In this document: positions 56,267 through 64,000 of the stretch, in pieces
Layout: each line of letters begins with the position of its first letter
How positions within the stretch are numbered: the first letter of the stretch is position 1
Assembly (NCBI RefSeq): GCF_036503815.1
Contig: NZ_AP027764.1
Coordinates: 2,294,001 to 2,358,000, forward strand
Direction: 5' to 3'
Length of the DNA: 64,000 bases
Source: Escherichia coli
GTDB taxonomy: Bacteria; Pseudomonadota; Gammaproteobacteria; Enterobacterales; Enterobacteriaceae
Program-made: the position numbers and the translations under genes
The notes under the pieces: generated by a model
Databases searched by the model: none
Told to the model about the DNA's origin: nothing
The model's input: the letters and a program-made list of their open reading frames with translations, nothing else

Positions 56267-57552
56267 AGCGCGGTTGCTCCTTTAATGCCATCTTTCAGCA
56301 AGTTGATCAGCCCAATTTTCTTCGCGTGTCCCATGATCATTTTGCGTACCGGCTGGTTTGGTTTGCCGTCGATGGTGAACATATCGTTCATGATGTCGGC
56401 GACCATTCGTGGGTATTGGCTAAACAGGCGCGGGTTTTCCATCAGCGCCGGGATCTTGCGAAAATGCTGCATATCACGCATGACGCAGCTTTGTTCCAGC
56501 TCACGTTTGTATTGCGCCAGGCTGCTGGCGGAGAAGTCAGCGCGTTCTTTAGCGGCAATCACTGTTGTGGCTGCAGCCTGGGCCGATGCGATGGCTAAAT
56601 CCATTCCGCGAACCGTAAAGCCCAGATTGAGGCAGAAACCTGCGGCATCACCGACGATCATCACGCCCTCATTAACCAGCTGCGGCACCATCGCCAGACC
56701 GCCTTCCGGCACCATGTGCGCGGAATATTCAAGCAGTTTGCCGCCGCTAATCAGTGGGCGAATGGCAGGGTGTTGTTTAAAATCTTCCAGCATTTGCGGC
56801 ACGCTTTTTTTTGCATGGGCGATATCACCCAATCCACAAACCAGCCCCAACGATACGGAATCCTTGTTGGTATAGAGGAATCCGCCGCCCATCAGGCCGT
56901 CAGAAGGGGAACCGGCAAACAGCCAGGCGGTACCTTCCTCGCCCATAACATTAAAGCGATCGTTGATTTGCTCTGGTGTAAGACCAATAACCTCTTTAAC
57001 ACCAACTGCGTAATGATGCGGATCGGAAGCGGGAACCATTCCCAGCGAGCGGCCAAGCATCGAGTTAACGCCATCAGCCAGAATCACCACATTCGCTTCA
57101 AGAACATCATCCCCGGCCTGAACGCCAGTGACCTTATTTCCTTCACGAACCAGCGCATCGACACGAACGCCCGGGATAAACTGCGCGCCAGCCTGTTCGG
57201 CTTGTTCCATCAACCACGGGTCCAGACGATTACGCAATACGGTATAAGACTCGTGTTGCGGAACATCTGGTTGCTCGCGGTGAAAATCGAGGGTAACGGC
57301 ACTCTCTTCGGTTAAGAAGGAGATTTTCTCGCGTGTGACCTTGCGTTCTACCGGCGCTGATGCTGCAAAGCCTGGAATAATCGCTTCAAGTGTGTGGGCA
57401 TAAAGACGCCCGCCGGTCATATTTTTGCATCCGGCACTGTCGCCGCGTTCTATCACCAGGACATCCAGCCCGGCTCGCGCCATGACCAGTGCGGCAACGC
57501 TACCGGCAACGCCCGCACCGACCACAATGGCATCAAATTTGTCATCCGACAT
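56263..57552 (-). CDS. ydiS: YdiS, FixC-like ETF:quinone oxidoreductase
   Basis: Flavoprotein (429 residues). The FAD dinucleotide motif VVGAGVAGSVAALVMARAG and the second motif VMIVGDAAGFCLNLGF, with TGGRLYAH in between, identify it as a FixC/ETF-QO homologue. It should pass electrons from YdiQR through YdiT to quinone. It overlaps ydiT by four bases; ydiR lies upstream by 55. Confidence 0.94.
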   Translation of the reverse strand: MSDDKFDAIVVGAGVAGSVAALVMARAGLDVLVIERGDSAGCKNMTGGRLYAHTLEAIIPGFAASAPVERKVTREKISFLTEESAVTLDFHREQPDVPQHESYTVLRNRLDPWLMEQAEQAGAQFIPGVRVDALVREGNKVTGVQAGDDVLEANVVILADGVNSMLGRSLGMVPASDPHHYAVGVKEVIGLTPEQINDRFNVMGEEGTAWLFAGSPSDGLMGGGFLYTNKDSVSLGLVCGLGDIAHAKKSVPQMLEDFKQHPAIRPLISGGKLLEYSAHMVPEGGLAMVPQLVNEGVMIVGDAAGFCLNLGFTVRGMDLAIASAQAAATTVIAAKERADFSASSLAQYKRELEQSCVMRDMQHFRKIPALMENPRLFSQYPRMVADIMNDMFTIDGKPNQPVRKMIMGHAKKIGLINLLKDGIKGATAL

Positions 57553-57607
57553 GCGTTGTGCTCCCTTCCCGCTGCATTTACAGCGGGAGATGTGGTTGAA
57601 AGGGGAA

Positions 57608-58546
57608 TTAGCGGCTCAACTGGCTAATCAGGGCAGGGACGACTTTGTAAATATCGCCCACCAGACCGTAGTCGGCATAGTTGAAGATTGGCGCATTTTT
57701 ATCTTTATTAATGGCGACAATCACTTTTGCACCGTTGCCGCCAACCATATGCTGGATCTGCCCGGAGATCCCCAGCGTCAGGTAGAGATCGGATTTCAGC
57801 AACACGCCGGAGACACCGATATAACGTTCACGCTCCATCCAGTTCTCGCCTTCGGCAATTGGACGTGAACAGCCGACTTCAGCATTCAGCACCGCCGCCA
57901 GTTCGTGGACCATTTTCAGGTCATCCTGCGCCGCCAGACCACGACCGACGCCAACCACACGTTTTGCTTTGCTCAGGTCCACGCTGCTTGCCGCTTTCGC
58001 ACGGCGTTCGCGACAGAGAATTTCATGACGCAGGGCAACATAAGGTACCGTTTCTGTCGGGCACTGATGAGAGATATCACTGGTGCACGGTTCCTGAACA
58101 CCGGGTGCAAGGGTAATGATCGCCAGCGGGCTGTTGATCTTTTCCTGAGCGAACGCTAACCCGCCATACATCCGGTGTTCGGCGCAAATGTGACCATCGA
58201 CAATATCCACCGCCGTGGCATCGTTCACCAGCGCCGCATTCAGTTGCACACTTAACCGTGCTGCCAGAGCTTTACCACGTTTCGTCGCGGCCAACAGCAA
58301 CATAGCGGGGTGTTTATCTTTCAGCAGGGCAGCAATGCTTTCGGCGTAATTTTCAGTACGTTGCAGCGCGTCGTTTTGCTCAAGAACATAAATACATTTT
58401 GGCCCATAAGGCATAACTGCCTGCGCCTGGTCGGTATTTTGTACAATGGCATACACCTGTTGGCCCCATTGCTGAGCGCCGCCAAACAGTTCAGCATAAC
58501 GTTCAGGATTATCGCTAAAGACCCAGACGCTGTTTAATTGACTCAT
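57608..58546 (-). CDS. ydiR: YdiR, FixB-like electron transfer flavoprotein alpha
   Basis: ETF alpha/FixB homologue (312 residues). The C-terminal FAD site shows GCSRPIAEGENWMERERYIGVSG and LGISGQIQHMVGG. The N-terminal part resembles the usual ETF alpha. It forms a dimer with YdiQ; the ATG lies 19 bases after ydiQ. Confidence 0.94.
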   Translation of the reverse strand: MSQLNSVWVFSDNPERYAELFGGAQQWGQQVYAIVQNTDQAQAVMPYGPKCIYVLEQNDALQRTENYAESIAALLKDKHPAMLLLAATKRGKALAARLSVQLNAALVNDATAVDIVDGHICAEHRMYGGLAFAQEKINSPLAIITLAPGVQEPCTSDISHQCPTETVPYVALRHEILCRERRAKAASSVDLSKAKRVVGVGRGLAAQDDLKMVHELAAVLNAEVGCSRPIAEGENWMERERYIGVSGVLLKSDLYLTLGISGQIQHMVGGNGAKVIVAINKDKNAPIFNYADYGLVGDIYKVVPALISQLSR

Positions 58547-58565
58547 CGTTTCTTCTCCGTAGGCT

Positions 58566-59330
58566 TCAGTTCAGGGCTTTCTTCAGATGTTCCGCCAGCT
58601 CGGCAATGGCCTCCGGCGAATCGTTATCGAGAATGATGTGCTTACGTTCTGTTTGCGGCGGTACGCGAATGCCGGTCAGTTCAGCAAGTGGTGTGCTCTG
58701 GCTCCAGCCAATATCACTTGCCTGCCACTGATTTACCGGTTTTTTACCCGCGCCGAGAATGGCTTTCATCGAAGGAATGCGTGGCATGTTAATATCGGAG
58801 GTGACGCAGAGCACGGCTGGAACAGAGAGCTCAATAACTTCAACATCATCTTCAAGCGTGCGTTCAATCACCAGTGTATTACCCTGACGCTGAATAGCAC
58901 TCACTGCATTAATCACCGGAAGTTGCAGAATTTCTCCGACCAGCAAGCCAACCTGCTGGGCATAAAGGTCGCCGGAACTTTCACCAAAGATCAGTAAATC
59001 GAAGCCGATCTTTTCAACTGCTGCCGCCAGCGCCTTTGCGGTATCGAGAGGCAGTGCATGTTCAAGTTGCGCCTCCTGCACCAAATACAGGCTATGCGGC
59101 CCGCGGGATAGCACGTCTTTGCGCACTTTCGAGTTCTGCAACAATGAGCCGCCAATGGTCAGCGCGGCTATCTCATCGTCATCTGTTGCAATCTGGCTTG
59201 CAGCTTCAATGGCATTGAGATCGAACTGGCTGATTTTGGCGTCGGCATTGTCGAAATTCAGGGTATATTCTGGAGTGACAACAATGTCCTGTTCTTCAGG
59301 CACCAGCTTAAAGCAGGTTATTATTTTCAT
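58566..59330 (-). CDS. ydiQ: YdiQ, FixA-like electron transfer flavoprotein beta
   Basis: ETF beta/FixA homologue (254 residues) with the start MKIITCFKLVPEEQDI behind AGGAGAAATC; the open frame to 59429 adds 33 residues without support. Blocks ISQFDLNAIEAASQ and VINAVSAIQRQGNTLVIER match the family. It is the first gene of ydiQRST-fadK and diverges from ydiP. Confidence 0.94.
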   Translation of the reverse strand: MKIITCFKLVPEEQDIVVTPEYTLNFDNADAKISQFDLNAIEAASQIATDDDEIAALTIGGSLLQNSKVRKDVLSRGPHSLYLVQEAQLEHALPLDTAKALAAAVEKIGFDLLIFGESSGDLYAQQVGLLVGEILQLPVINAVSAIQRQGNTLVIERTLEDDVEVIELSVPAVLCVTSDINMPRIPSMKAILGAGKKPVNQWQASDIGWSQSTPLAELTGIRVPPQTERKHIILDNDSPEAIAELAEHLKKALN

Positions 59331-59645
59331 GATTTCTCCTGTGAGTCGCATACGGAACCATCTCCGATGGAAGGTAAAAATGGCCTGAAAATAGTGTGCG
59401 ATAGCGGTGCGGGGTTTTCGACGGAGCAAGCTGTTTTCCTTGCCAACAATCTTGCAAAAAAAATGCGATCGCTAAAACAAAAGTGCAATTTGCGGCAATG
59501 TTGTTATTCCATGACCGTACAATCTTGCATTCAGTGTAAATAATCTTGTTTAGCTCTCGCTAAACGCGGTTGTATAACCGCAATACACGCCGTATTTTAT
59601 CCGGCATATATTGTTTTTGCTTGCTCATGGAATAGGGAGGTTGTC
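59331..59645. other. Divergent region between ydiQ and ydiP
   Basis: A 315-base stretch holding the divergent promoters and the AATCTTG repeats that are listed separately. A dyad TGCGATCGC sits at 59464-59472. Otherwise no gene, no known RNA. Confidence 0.55.
59446..59550. repeat. AATCTTG direct repeats in the ydiQ-ydiP spacer
   Basis: ACAATCTTGCA occurs at 59446-59456 and 59519-59529, and the variant ATAATCTTGTT at 59540-59550. The last two are 21 bp apart, the half-site spacing of AraC-type regulators, and the first is 73 bp away, seven turns. They are candidate YdiP sites. Confidence 0.55.
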
Positions 59646-60557
59646 ATGTATCAACGCTGTTTTGATAACGCCAGCGAAACGCTGTTTGTCGCCGGTAAAA
59701 CGCCACGGCTTTCACGTTTTGCATTTAGCGATGATCCAAAATGGGAGTCCGGACATCACGTTCATGACAATGAAACCGAGCTGATTTACGTCAAGAAAGG
59801 GGTAGCAAGGTTTACCATCGATTCTTCGTTATATGTCGCGCATGCCGATGACATTGTGGTGATAGAACGTGGCAGGTTGCATGCGGTGGCCTCTGACGTT
59901 AACGATCCAGCAACGACGTGTACCTGTGCGCTGTACGGCTTTCAGTTTCAGGGGGCTGAGGAAAATCAGCTACTGCAACCGCATTCTTGCCCGGTAATTG
60001 CCGCAGGGCAGGGAAAAGAAGTCATTAAAACCTTATTTAATGAGCTAAGTGTGATTTTGCCGCAAAGTAAAAATAGCCAAACATCTTCGTTATGGGACGC
60101 ATTTGCCTATACGTTAGCAATTCTTTACTACGAAAACTTTAAAAATGCTTATCGTTCGGAGCAGGGGTATATTAAAAAAGATGTTCTGATAAAAGATATT
60201 CTTTTCTATCTGAATAATAATTATCGCGAAAAAATCACTTTAGAGCAGTTATCGAAAAAATTTCGTGCCAGCGTCAGTTATATTTGCCATGAATTTACCA
60301 AAGAGTATCGTATTTCCCCTATTAACTATGTTATTCAACGGCGTATGACGGAAGCGAAATGGTCACTCACCAATACTGAATTATCACAGGCAGAGATCTC
60401 CTGGCGTGTGGGTTATGAAAATGTCGATCACTTTGCCAAACTGTTTTTGCGCCATGTCGGCTGTTCGCCCAGCGATTACCGCAGGCAATTTAAAAACTGT
60501 TTTGCGGAACAAGAAATCCTATCTGAATTTCCTCAACCGGTAAGTCTTGCCGGATAA
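59646..60557 (+). CDS. ydiP: YdiP, AraC-family regulator
   Basis: Transcription factor (303 residues) with an N-terminal cupin (HVHDNETELIYVKKGVARF) and C-terminal double HTH ending EISWRVGYENVDHFAKLFLRHVGCSPSDYRRQ. Its place between the two ydi gene groups makes it the likely regulator of both. Its ligand is unknown. GGGAGGTTGTC precedes the ATG. Confidence 0.93.
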   Translation: MYQRCFDNASETLFVAGKTPRLSRFAFSDDPKWESGHHVHDNETELIYVKKGVARFTIDSSLYVAHADDIVVIERGRLHAVASDVNDPATTCTCALYGFQFQGAEENQLLQPHSCPVIAAGQGKEVIKTLFNELSVILPQSKNSQTSSLWDAFAYTLAILYYENFKNAYRSEQGYIKKDVLIKDILFYLNNNYREKITLEQLSKKFRASVSYICHEFTKEYRISPINYVIQRRMTEAKWSLTNTELSQAEISWRVGYENVDHFAKLFLRHVGCSPSDYRRQFKNCFAEQEILSEFPQPVSLAG

Positions 60558-60561
60558 ATCT

Positions 60562-60593
60562 GGCGGCGCAGTTTGTTAAGAAGCTGCGCCGCC
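60562..60593. terminator. Terminator between ydiP and ydiO
   Basis: GGCGGCGCAG (60562-60571) pairs perfectly with CTGCGCCGCC (60584-60593), between the convergent ydiP and ydiO. Confidence 0.85.
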
Positions 60594-60599
60594 TGCAGA

Positions 60600-61751
60600 T
60601 TATTTGTTCTGATAATCTTTCAGGATCTGCCGACCCGCTACGTAAATCATAATTTCGTCTGTACCGCCGCCGATACGTTCACAACGGACATCACGCCAGA
60701 AGCGAGAGACGCGCGCCTCATCGGTATAGCCCAGACCGCCCATGATTTGAATCGCATCATCAATGACTTCCATTGCGGTACGTGCGCAGTACAGTTTTGC
60801 CAGCGCCGCGCTGGTGCGCAGTGACTGATGCTGATCGGCTTGCCATGCCACTTTCAACACCATGTTGCGCATGTTGTCGATCTTAATCGCCATCAGCGCC
60901 AGTTTTTCCTGGATCATCTGGTTATGACCAATGGGCTTACCAAAAGCGATACGCTGGTTGGCATAGCGGGCGGCATCTTCAAAGGCACACTCGGCAAAGC
61001 CGGTGCTGCGCGCGGCATTGATCAGGCGTTCCATCTCAAAGTTATACATCACATTGAGGAAACCCATTCCTTCTTCGCCCACCATGTCGCTCTCTTCAAC
61101 TTCCACGTTGTCGAGATAGACTTCGCAGGTGCTGAGCATATGCCAGCCGATTTTATGCAACGGGTTAATCTTAATGCCGGGCTTACTGGAGTCGACCCAC
61201 CACAGGGTGAAGGCTTTTTTGGGATCTTTCGGTTCTGGATCGCGCGCCAGCACCAGCATATACGGGTACTCTTTCGCGCCGGTAATAAAGGTTTTCTGGC
61301 CGTTGATGTAAACCTTGCCATTTTTACGCGTGTAAGTGGTAGTGGCACTGTTATTGTCTGAGCCTGCGCCTGGTTCCGTCAACGCCAGGGCATAGGCGGG
61401 ATCACCCGTTTCCAGGGTGCTCTCTGCCGTTTTACGTAGCTGCTCAGCAGAACCGAAACGGCGCATGCTGTGAATACATTGACCGTTGGTAATCAAAAAT
61501 GCCGGAGCACCGCATTTTGACACTTCCATCAGCGCCAACATCTGGGTGACGTAATCCGCAGGGATGCCACCAAATTCTTCCGGCACGCCAAGCATAGAAA
61601 TGCCGTTATCCGCCAGTGCCCGCATAAACTCACGCGGGTATGTCCCGTTTTGATCGCAGGTGCGGAAATACTCTTCCGGGAAGTTGGTCGTAATCAACTC
61701 GCGAATACTGGCCAGCAGCAATTCTTGTTCTTCAGTTAAAGAAAAATCCAT
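60600..61751 (-). CDS. ydiO: YdiO, acyl-CoA dehydrogenase
   Basis: Acyl-CoA dehydrogenase (383 residues; start at the second of two ATG codons, which is seven bases after AGGAG). Motifs ALTEPGAGSDN, FITGAKEY and the C-terminal QIMGGLGYTDEARVSRFWRDVR are family blocks. It belongs with ydiQRST as an electron donor for the ETF in anaerobic fatty-acid or crotonyl-CoA reactions. It follows ydiF after 13 bases. Confidence 0.95.
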   Translation of the reverse strand: MDFSLTEEQELLLASIRELITTNFPEEYFRTCDQNGTYPREFMRALADNGISMLGVPEEFGGIPADYVTQMLALMEVSKCGAPAFLITNGQCIHSMRRFGSAEQLRKTAESTLETGDPAYALALTEPGAGSDNNSATTTYTRKNGKVYINGQKTFITGAKEYPYMLVLARDPEPKDPKKAFTLWWVDSSKPGIKINPLHKIGWHMLSTCEVYLDNVEVEESDMVGEEGMGFLNVMYNFEMERLINAARSTGFAECAFEDAARYANQRIAFGKPIGHNQMIQEKLALMAIKIDNMRNMVLKVAWQADQHQSLRTSAALAKLYCARTAMEVIDDAIQIMGGLGYTDEARVSRFWRDVRCERIGGGTDEIMIYVAGRQILKDYQNK

Positions 61752-61764
61752 CATTATACTCCTG

Positions 61765-63360
61765 TTAATGAGCCGCTTCAGGCAGGACAAAACCCATCGC
61801 CGCATCGATAAATAATCTTTCGTCCATCAGTTTGAGTTCTGGCGAAATCACTGGGGTGAAATCCATTTTGTCGAGAATATCTTTTTGTAAATCGACGCCA
61901 GGGGCGATTTCGATTAAATGCAGGCCGTCTTCTTTCAGCGTGAATACTGCGCGCTCAGTGATATAACGAACATCCAGCCCTCGCTCGAGAGCGATTTTTC
62001 CGCTGAAAGTAATTTCCGGTAGTTCCCGAATAAATTTCTTCACCCGTCCTTCCTGGACGATATTTAATTTGCCGTCGGTAATTTCTGTTTTTAAACTGCC
62101 CGCAGTTAATGTGCCGCAGAAAACGATTTTCTTCGAAGTGGCACTGATATCAATAAATCCACCGGTGCCCATGATTTTACCATTGAATTTATGCACGCCG
62201 ACGTTACCGTGCTGGTCGACTTCAGCAAAACTCAAATAACAAACATCCAGACCGCCACCGTGATAAAAATCAAACTGGGACGTCATATCCAGAATGGCAC
62301 GGGTATTCACGTTCGCGCCAAAGGCTATCCCCTGTGAAGTAATACCGCCAATCGGACCTGTTTCTACCGTCAGAATAAAGTCATCAGCACAACCTTCTTC
62401 CCGGGCGACCAGGCCAATGCCGTCAGCAATACCGACGCCGACATTCCCCACCGCGCCTTTACGCATTTCGAATAATGCGCGCCGCGCAACTAATTTACGT
62501 TGGTTTAGGGGCAGGCTAAGTTTGGTACTGTCATCAAGGGTGAAGTCACCAGAAATAAAGCGGTTAACCGGCGCACCGCCATACAGTTGGGTTTGATCCG
62601 GATCGACCACCACAATATCCACCAGATAACCCGGAATACGGACAGATTTAGGATGCAGCGTGGCTTTCTTAACCATTTTCTGCACCTGCATCATCACAAT
62701 ACCGCCGTTATTGTGCACCGCCTGAGCAATAACCAATGCGTCGAGATACATCACCTCATCTTCAAAGGTGGCGTACCCTTCGCTGTCGCAGGTGGTGGCG
62801 CGAATAAAGGCGATATCCGGCGCAATCGCTTTGTAATAGAGATATTCTTTGTTATCAAACTCGACCAGTTTAATCAGGTCTTCTTTAGTGACTTCATTCA
62901 GTTTGCCGCCTTGCTGGCGTGGATCGACAAATGTTCCGATGCCAATATCACTAATAATACCAGGCTGGTGGGCTGCGGCGGCGCGTAAGGTTTGTGTAAG
63001 TACACCTTGTGGATAGTTATAAGCAATAATTTTATTTTTTTCTGCGAGATCAGAAATACGCGGCGATTGTCCCCAGTGACCGCATAATGCCCATTTCACC
63101 AGACCTTCTTGCGCCAGCGGACTAATACCACGGTCGGCGCGATCGCCAAGCCCTGTTGGACTAATAATCGATAAATTACGTGGTGTTTGAGTCTGTTTAT
63201 ATTTATCAGCAAGAGCAGTAATTAACGTGGTGGCTTCCAGAATACCGCCGCCAGCGCCTAACACACAAAGTGTTGCTTCGTCGGGAATATAATTCACCGC
63301 TTCCTGTGCCGACAGGACCGGCACTCGTCCATTAATACGAGGTGGTTTTACAGGTTTCAT
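61765..63360 (-). CDS. ydiF: YdiF, short-chain acyl-CoA transferase
   Basis: CoA-transferase (531 residues), type I, in which the alpha and beta halves are fused. The catalytic Glu is in ILTVETGPIGGI (near 333), with the CoA-binding GAGGGI run near residue 36. It acts on short-chain acyl-CoAs and acetate. It is first in the ydiF-ydiO pair; aroD lies upstream. Confidence 0.95.
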   Translation of the reverse strand: MKPVKPPRINGRVPVLSAQEAVNYIPDEATLCVLGAGGGILEATTLITALADKYKQTQTPRNLSIISPTGLGDRADRGISPLAQEGLVKWALCGHWGQSPRISDLAEKNKIIAYNYPQGVLTQTLRAAAAHQPGIISDIGIGTFVDPRQQGGKLNEVTKEDLIKLVEFDNKEYLYYKAIAPDIAFIRATTCDSEGYATFEDEVMYLDALVIAQAVHNNGGIVMMQVQKMVKKATLHPKSVRIPGYLVDIVVVDPDQTQLYGGAPVNRFISGDFTLDDSTKLSLPLNQRKLVARRALFEMRKGAVGNVGVGIADGIGLVAREEGCADDFILTVETGPIGGITSQGIAFGANVNTRAILDMTSQFDFYHGGGLDVCYLSFAEVDQHGNVGVHKFNGKIMGTGGFIDISATSKKIVFCGTLTAGSLKTEITDGKLNIVQEGRVKKFIRELPEITFSGKIALERGLDVRYITERAVFTLKEDGLHLIEIAPGVDLQKDILDKMDFTPVISPELKLMDERLFIDAAMGFVLPEAAH

Positions 63361-63504
63361 TGTTAATTCCTGATTCAGGTGTAATTTTCCCTACGCCAGA
63401 TGGAGAATTAGAGCGCAGAGACTCACGAAATATTTTTATTAAATACGGTTGAATATATTTTTTTAGTTCGGCGGGGGAGGGTATTCCCGCCGAAATATTA
63501 TTGC

Positions 63505-64000
63505 TTATGCCTGATGTAAAATAGTTAATACCGTGCGCAAATCATTTACCGAGATTTGCCCTGGCGCAGAGGCTTTTTTTACCGCACCAAAAGTTGCCGC
63601 CGACCCAAATACTTCACCAGCCAGACGAGAAATTACGCCAGTTTTTGCCATCGACATCGTGATGATTGGACGATCGGCATACTGCTCCTGCATCTCCAGG
63701 GTCGCGGCAAGCAACGTCAGCACATCGCTGGTACTTTGCGGCATCAGCGCAATCTTAGGAATATCGGCGTCGAAGGACTGCATTTTACGCAGACGGGCAA
63801 TGATTTCTTCGGCTTCCGGCGTTTTATGGAAGTCATGGTTGGACATGACAACTTTCACATCATGCGCGTGGGCGTAGGCGACGGTTTCTTTAACTTGATC
63901 ATCACCGGTAAATAACTCCAGATCGATCATATCAACCAGGCCGCTGTCGATGGCTGCACGATTGAGTGCAATATAAGCCTCGGTGGAAATCGCCTGCTCG
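63505..64000 (-). CDS. aroD: 3-dehydroquinate dehydratase (C-terminal part)
   Basis: Type I dehydroquinase of the shikimate pathway, cut by the window end; the last 164 codons are here and the frame is open to base 64000. The Schiff-base Lys is in [11 protein letters not shown] (the K of PKIALMP, near 170 in the full protein) and the catalytic His in [12 protein letters not shown]. The upstream residues [19 protein letters not shown] confirm the frame. It lies on the same strand as ydiF, 144 bases away. Confidence 0.96.

Overview
The window is chromosomal DNA of Escherichia coli or a very close Escherichia. Almost every gene matches an E. coli K-12 gene that I recognise by sequence, and the gene order is the K-12 order from ynjE to aroD. 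All comparisons with K-12 are from memory, not from a search. I see no tRNA or rRNA gene, CRISPR array, insertion sequence or prophage.

Layout: (1) 1-5774, leftward ydjX-ydjZ-ynjA-ynjB-ynjC-ynjD-ynjE: two TVP38-type membrane proteins, an AhpD-like protein, an ABC importer and an exported sulfurtransferase. The iron-sulphur gene ydjY, which I remember between ydjX and ydjZ in K-12, is absent. (2) xthA, then astCADBE (arginine succinyltransferase pathway) behind a sigma-54 promoter with two NtrC-like sites. (3) spy (BaeR box), ves, cho (LexA box), nadE and osmE. (4) chbBCARFG (chitobiose), with a ChiX sRNA target between chbB and chbC. (5) katE, cedA, the AT-rich orphan ydjO, tcyP, ydjM (LexA box), hxpB, yniB, yniA, ydiZ, pfkB, ydiY and the small yniD. 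(6) A full-length arpB (632 codons; I recall a pseudogene in K-12) with a Cys-His-Asp set in an EspL/ShET2-like N-terminal part and about six ankyrin-type repeats. (7) The translation cluster thrS-infC-rpmI-rplT-pheM-pheS-pheT-ihfA with its RNA controls: a tRNA-Thr-like leader arm, an AUU start, an L20-type leader and the pheM attenuator. (8) btuCED, nlpC, ydiV, selO, hemP (Fur box), aroH (TrpR operator), ppsR and ppsA (Cra site). (9) Leftward ydiF-ydiO and ydiQRST-fadK with the regulator ydiP: an acyl-CoA dehydrogenase, CoA-transferase, acyl-CoA ligase and FixABCX-like electron-transfer set. aroD is cut by the window end.

Most of the window is ordinary core genome. The points most worth a second look are the intact arpB; a 34-codon ORF overlapping the ydiV start; an 11-bp stem that masks the selO ribosome-binding site; direct repeats next to ydiP at AraC-type spacing; and the ydjX/ydjZ junction without ydjY. 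I found no clearly new multi-gene system.
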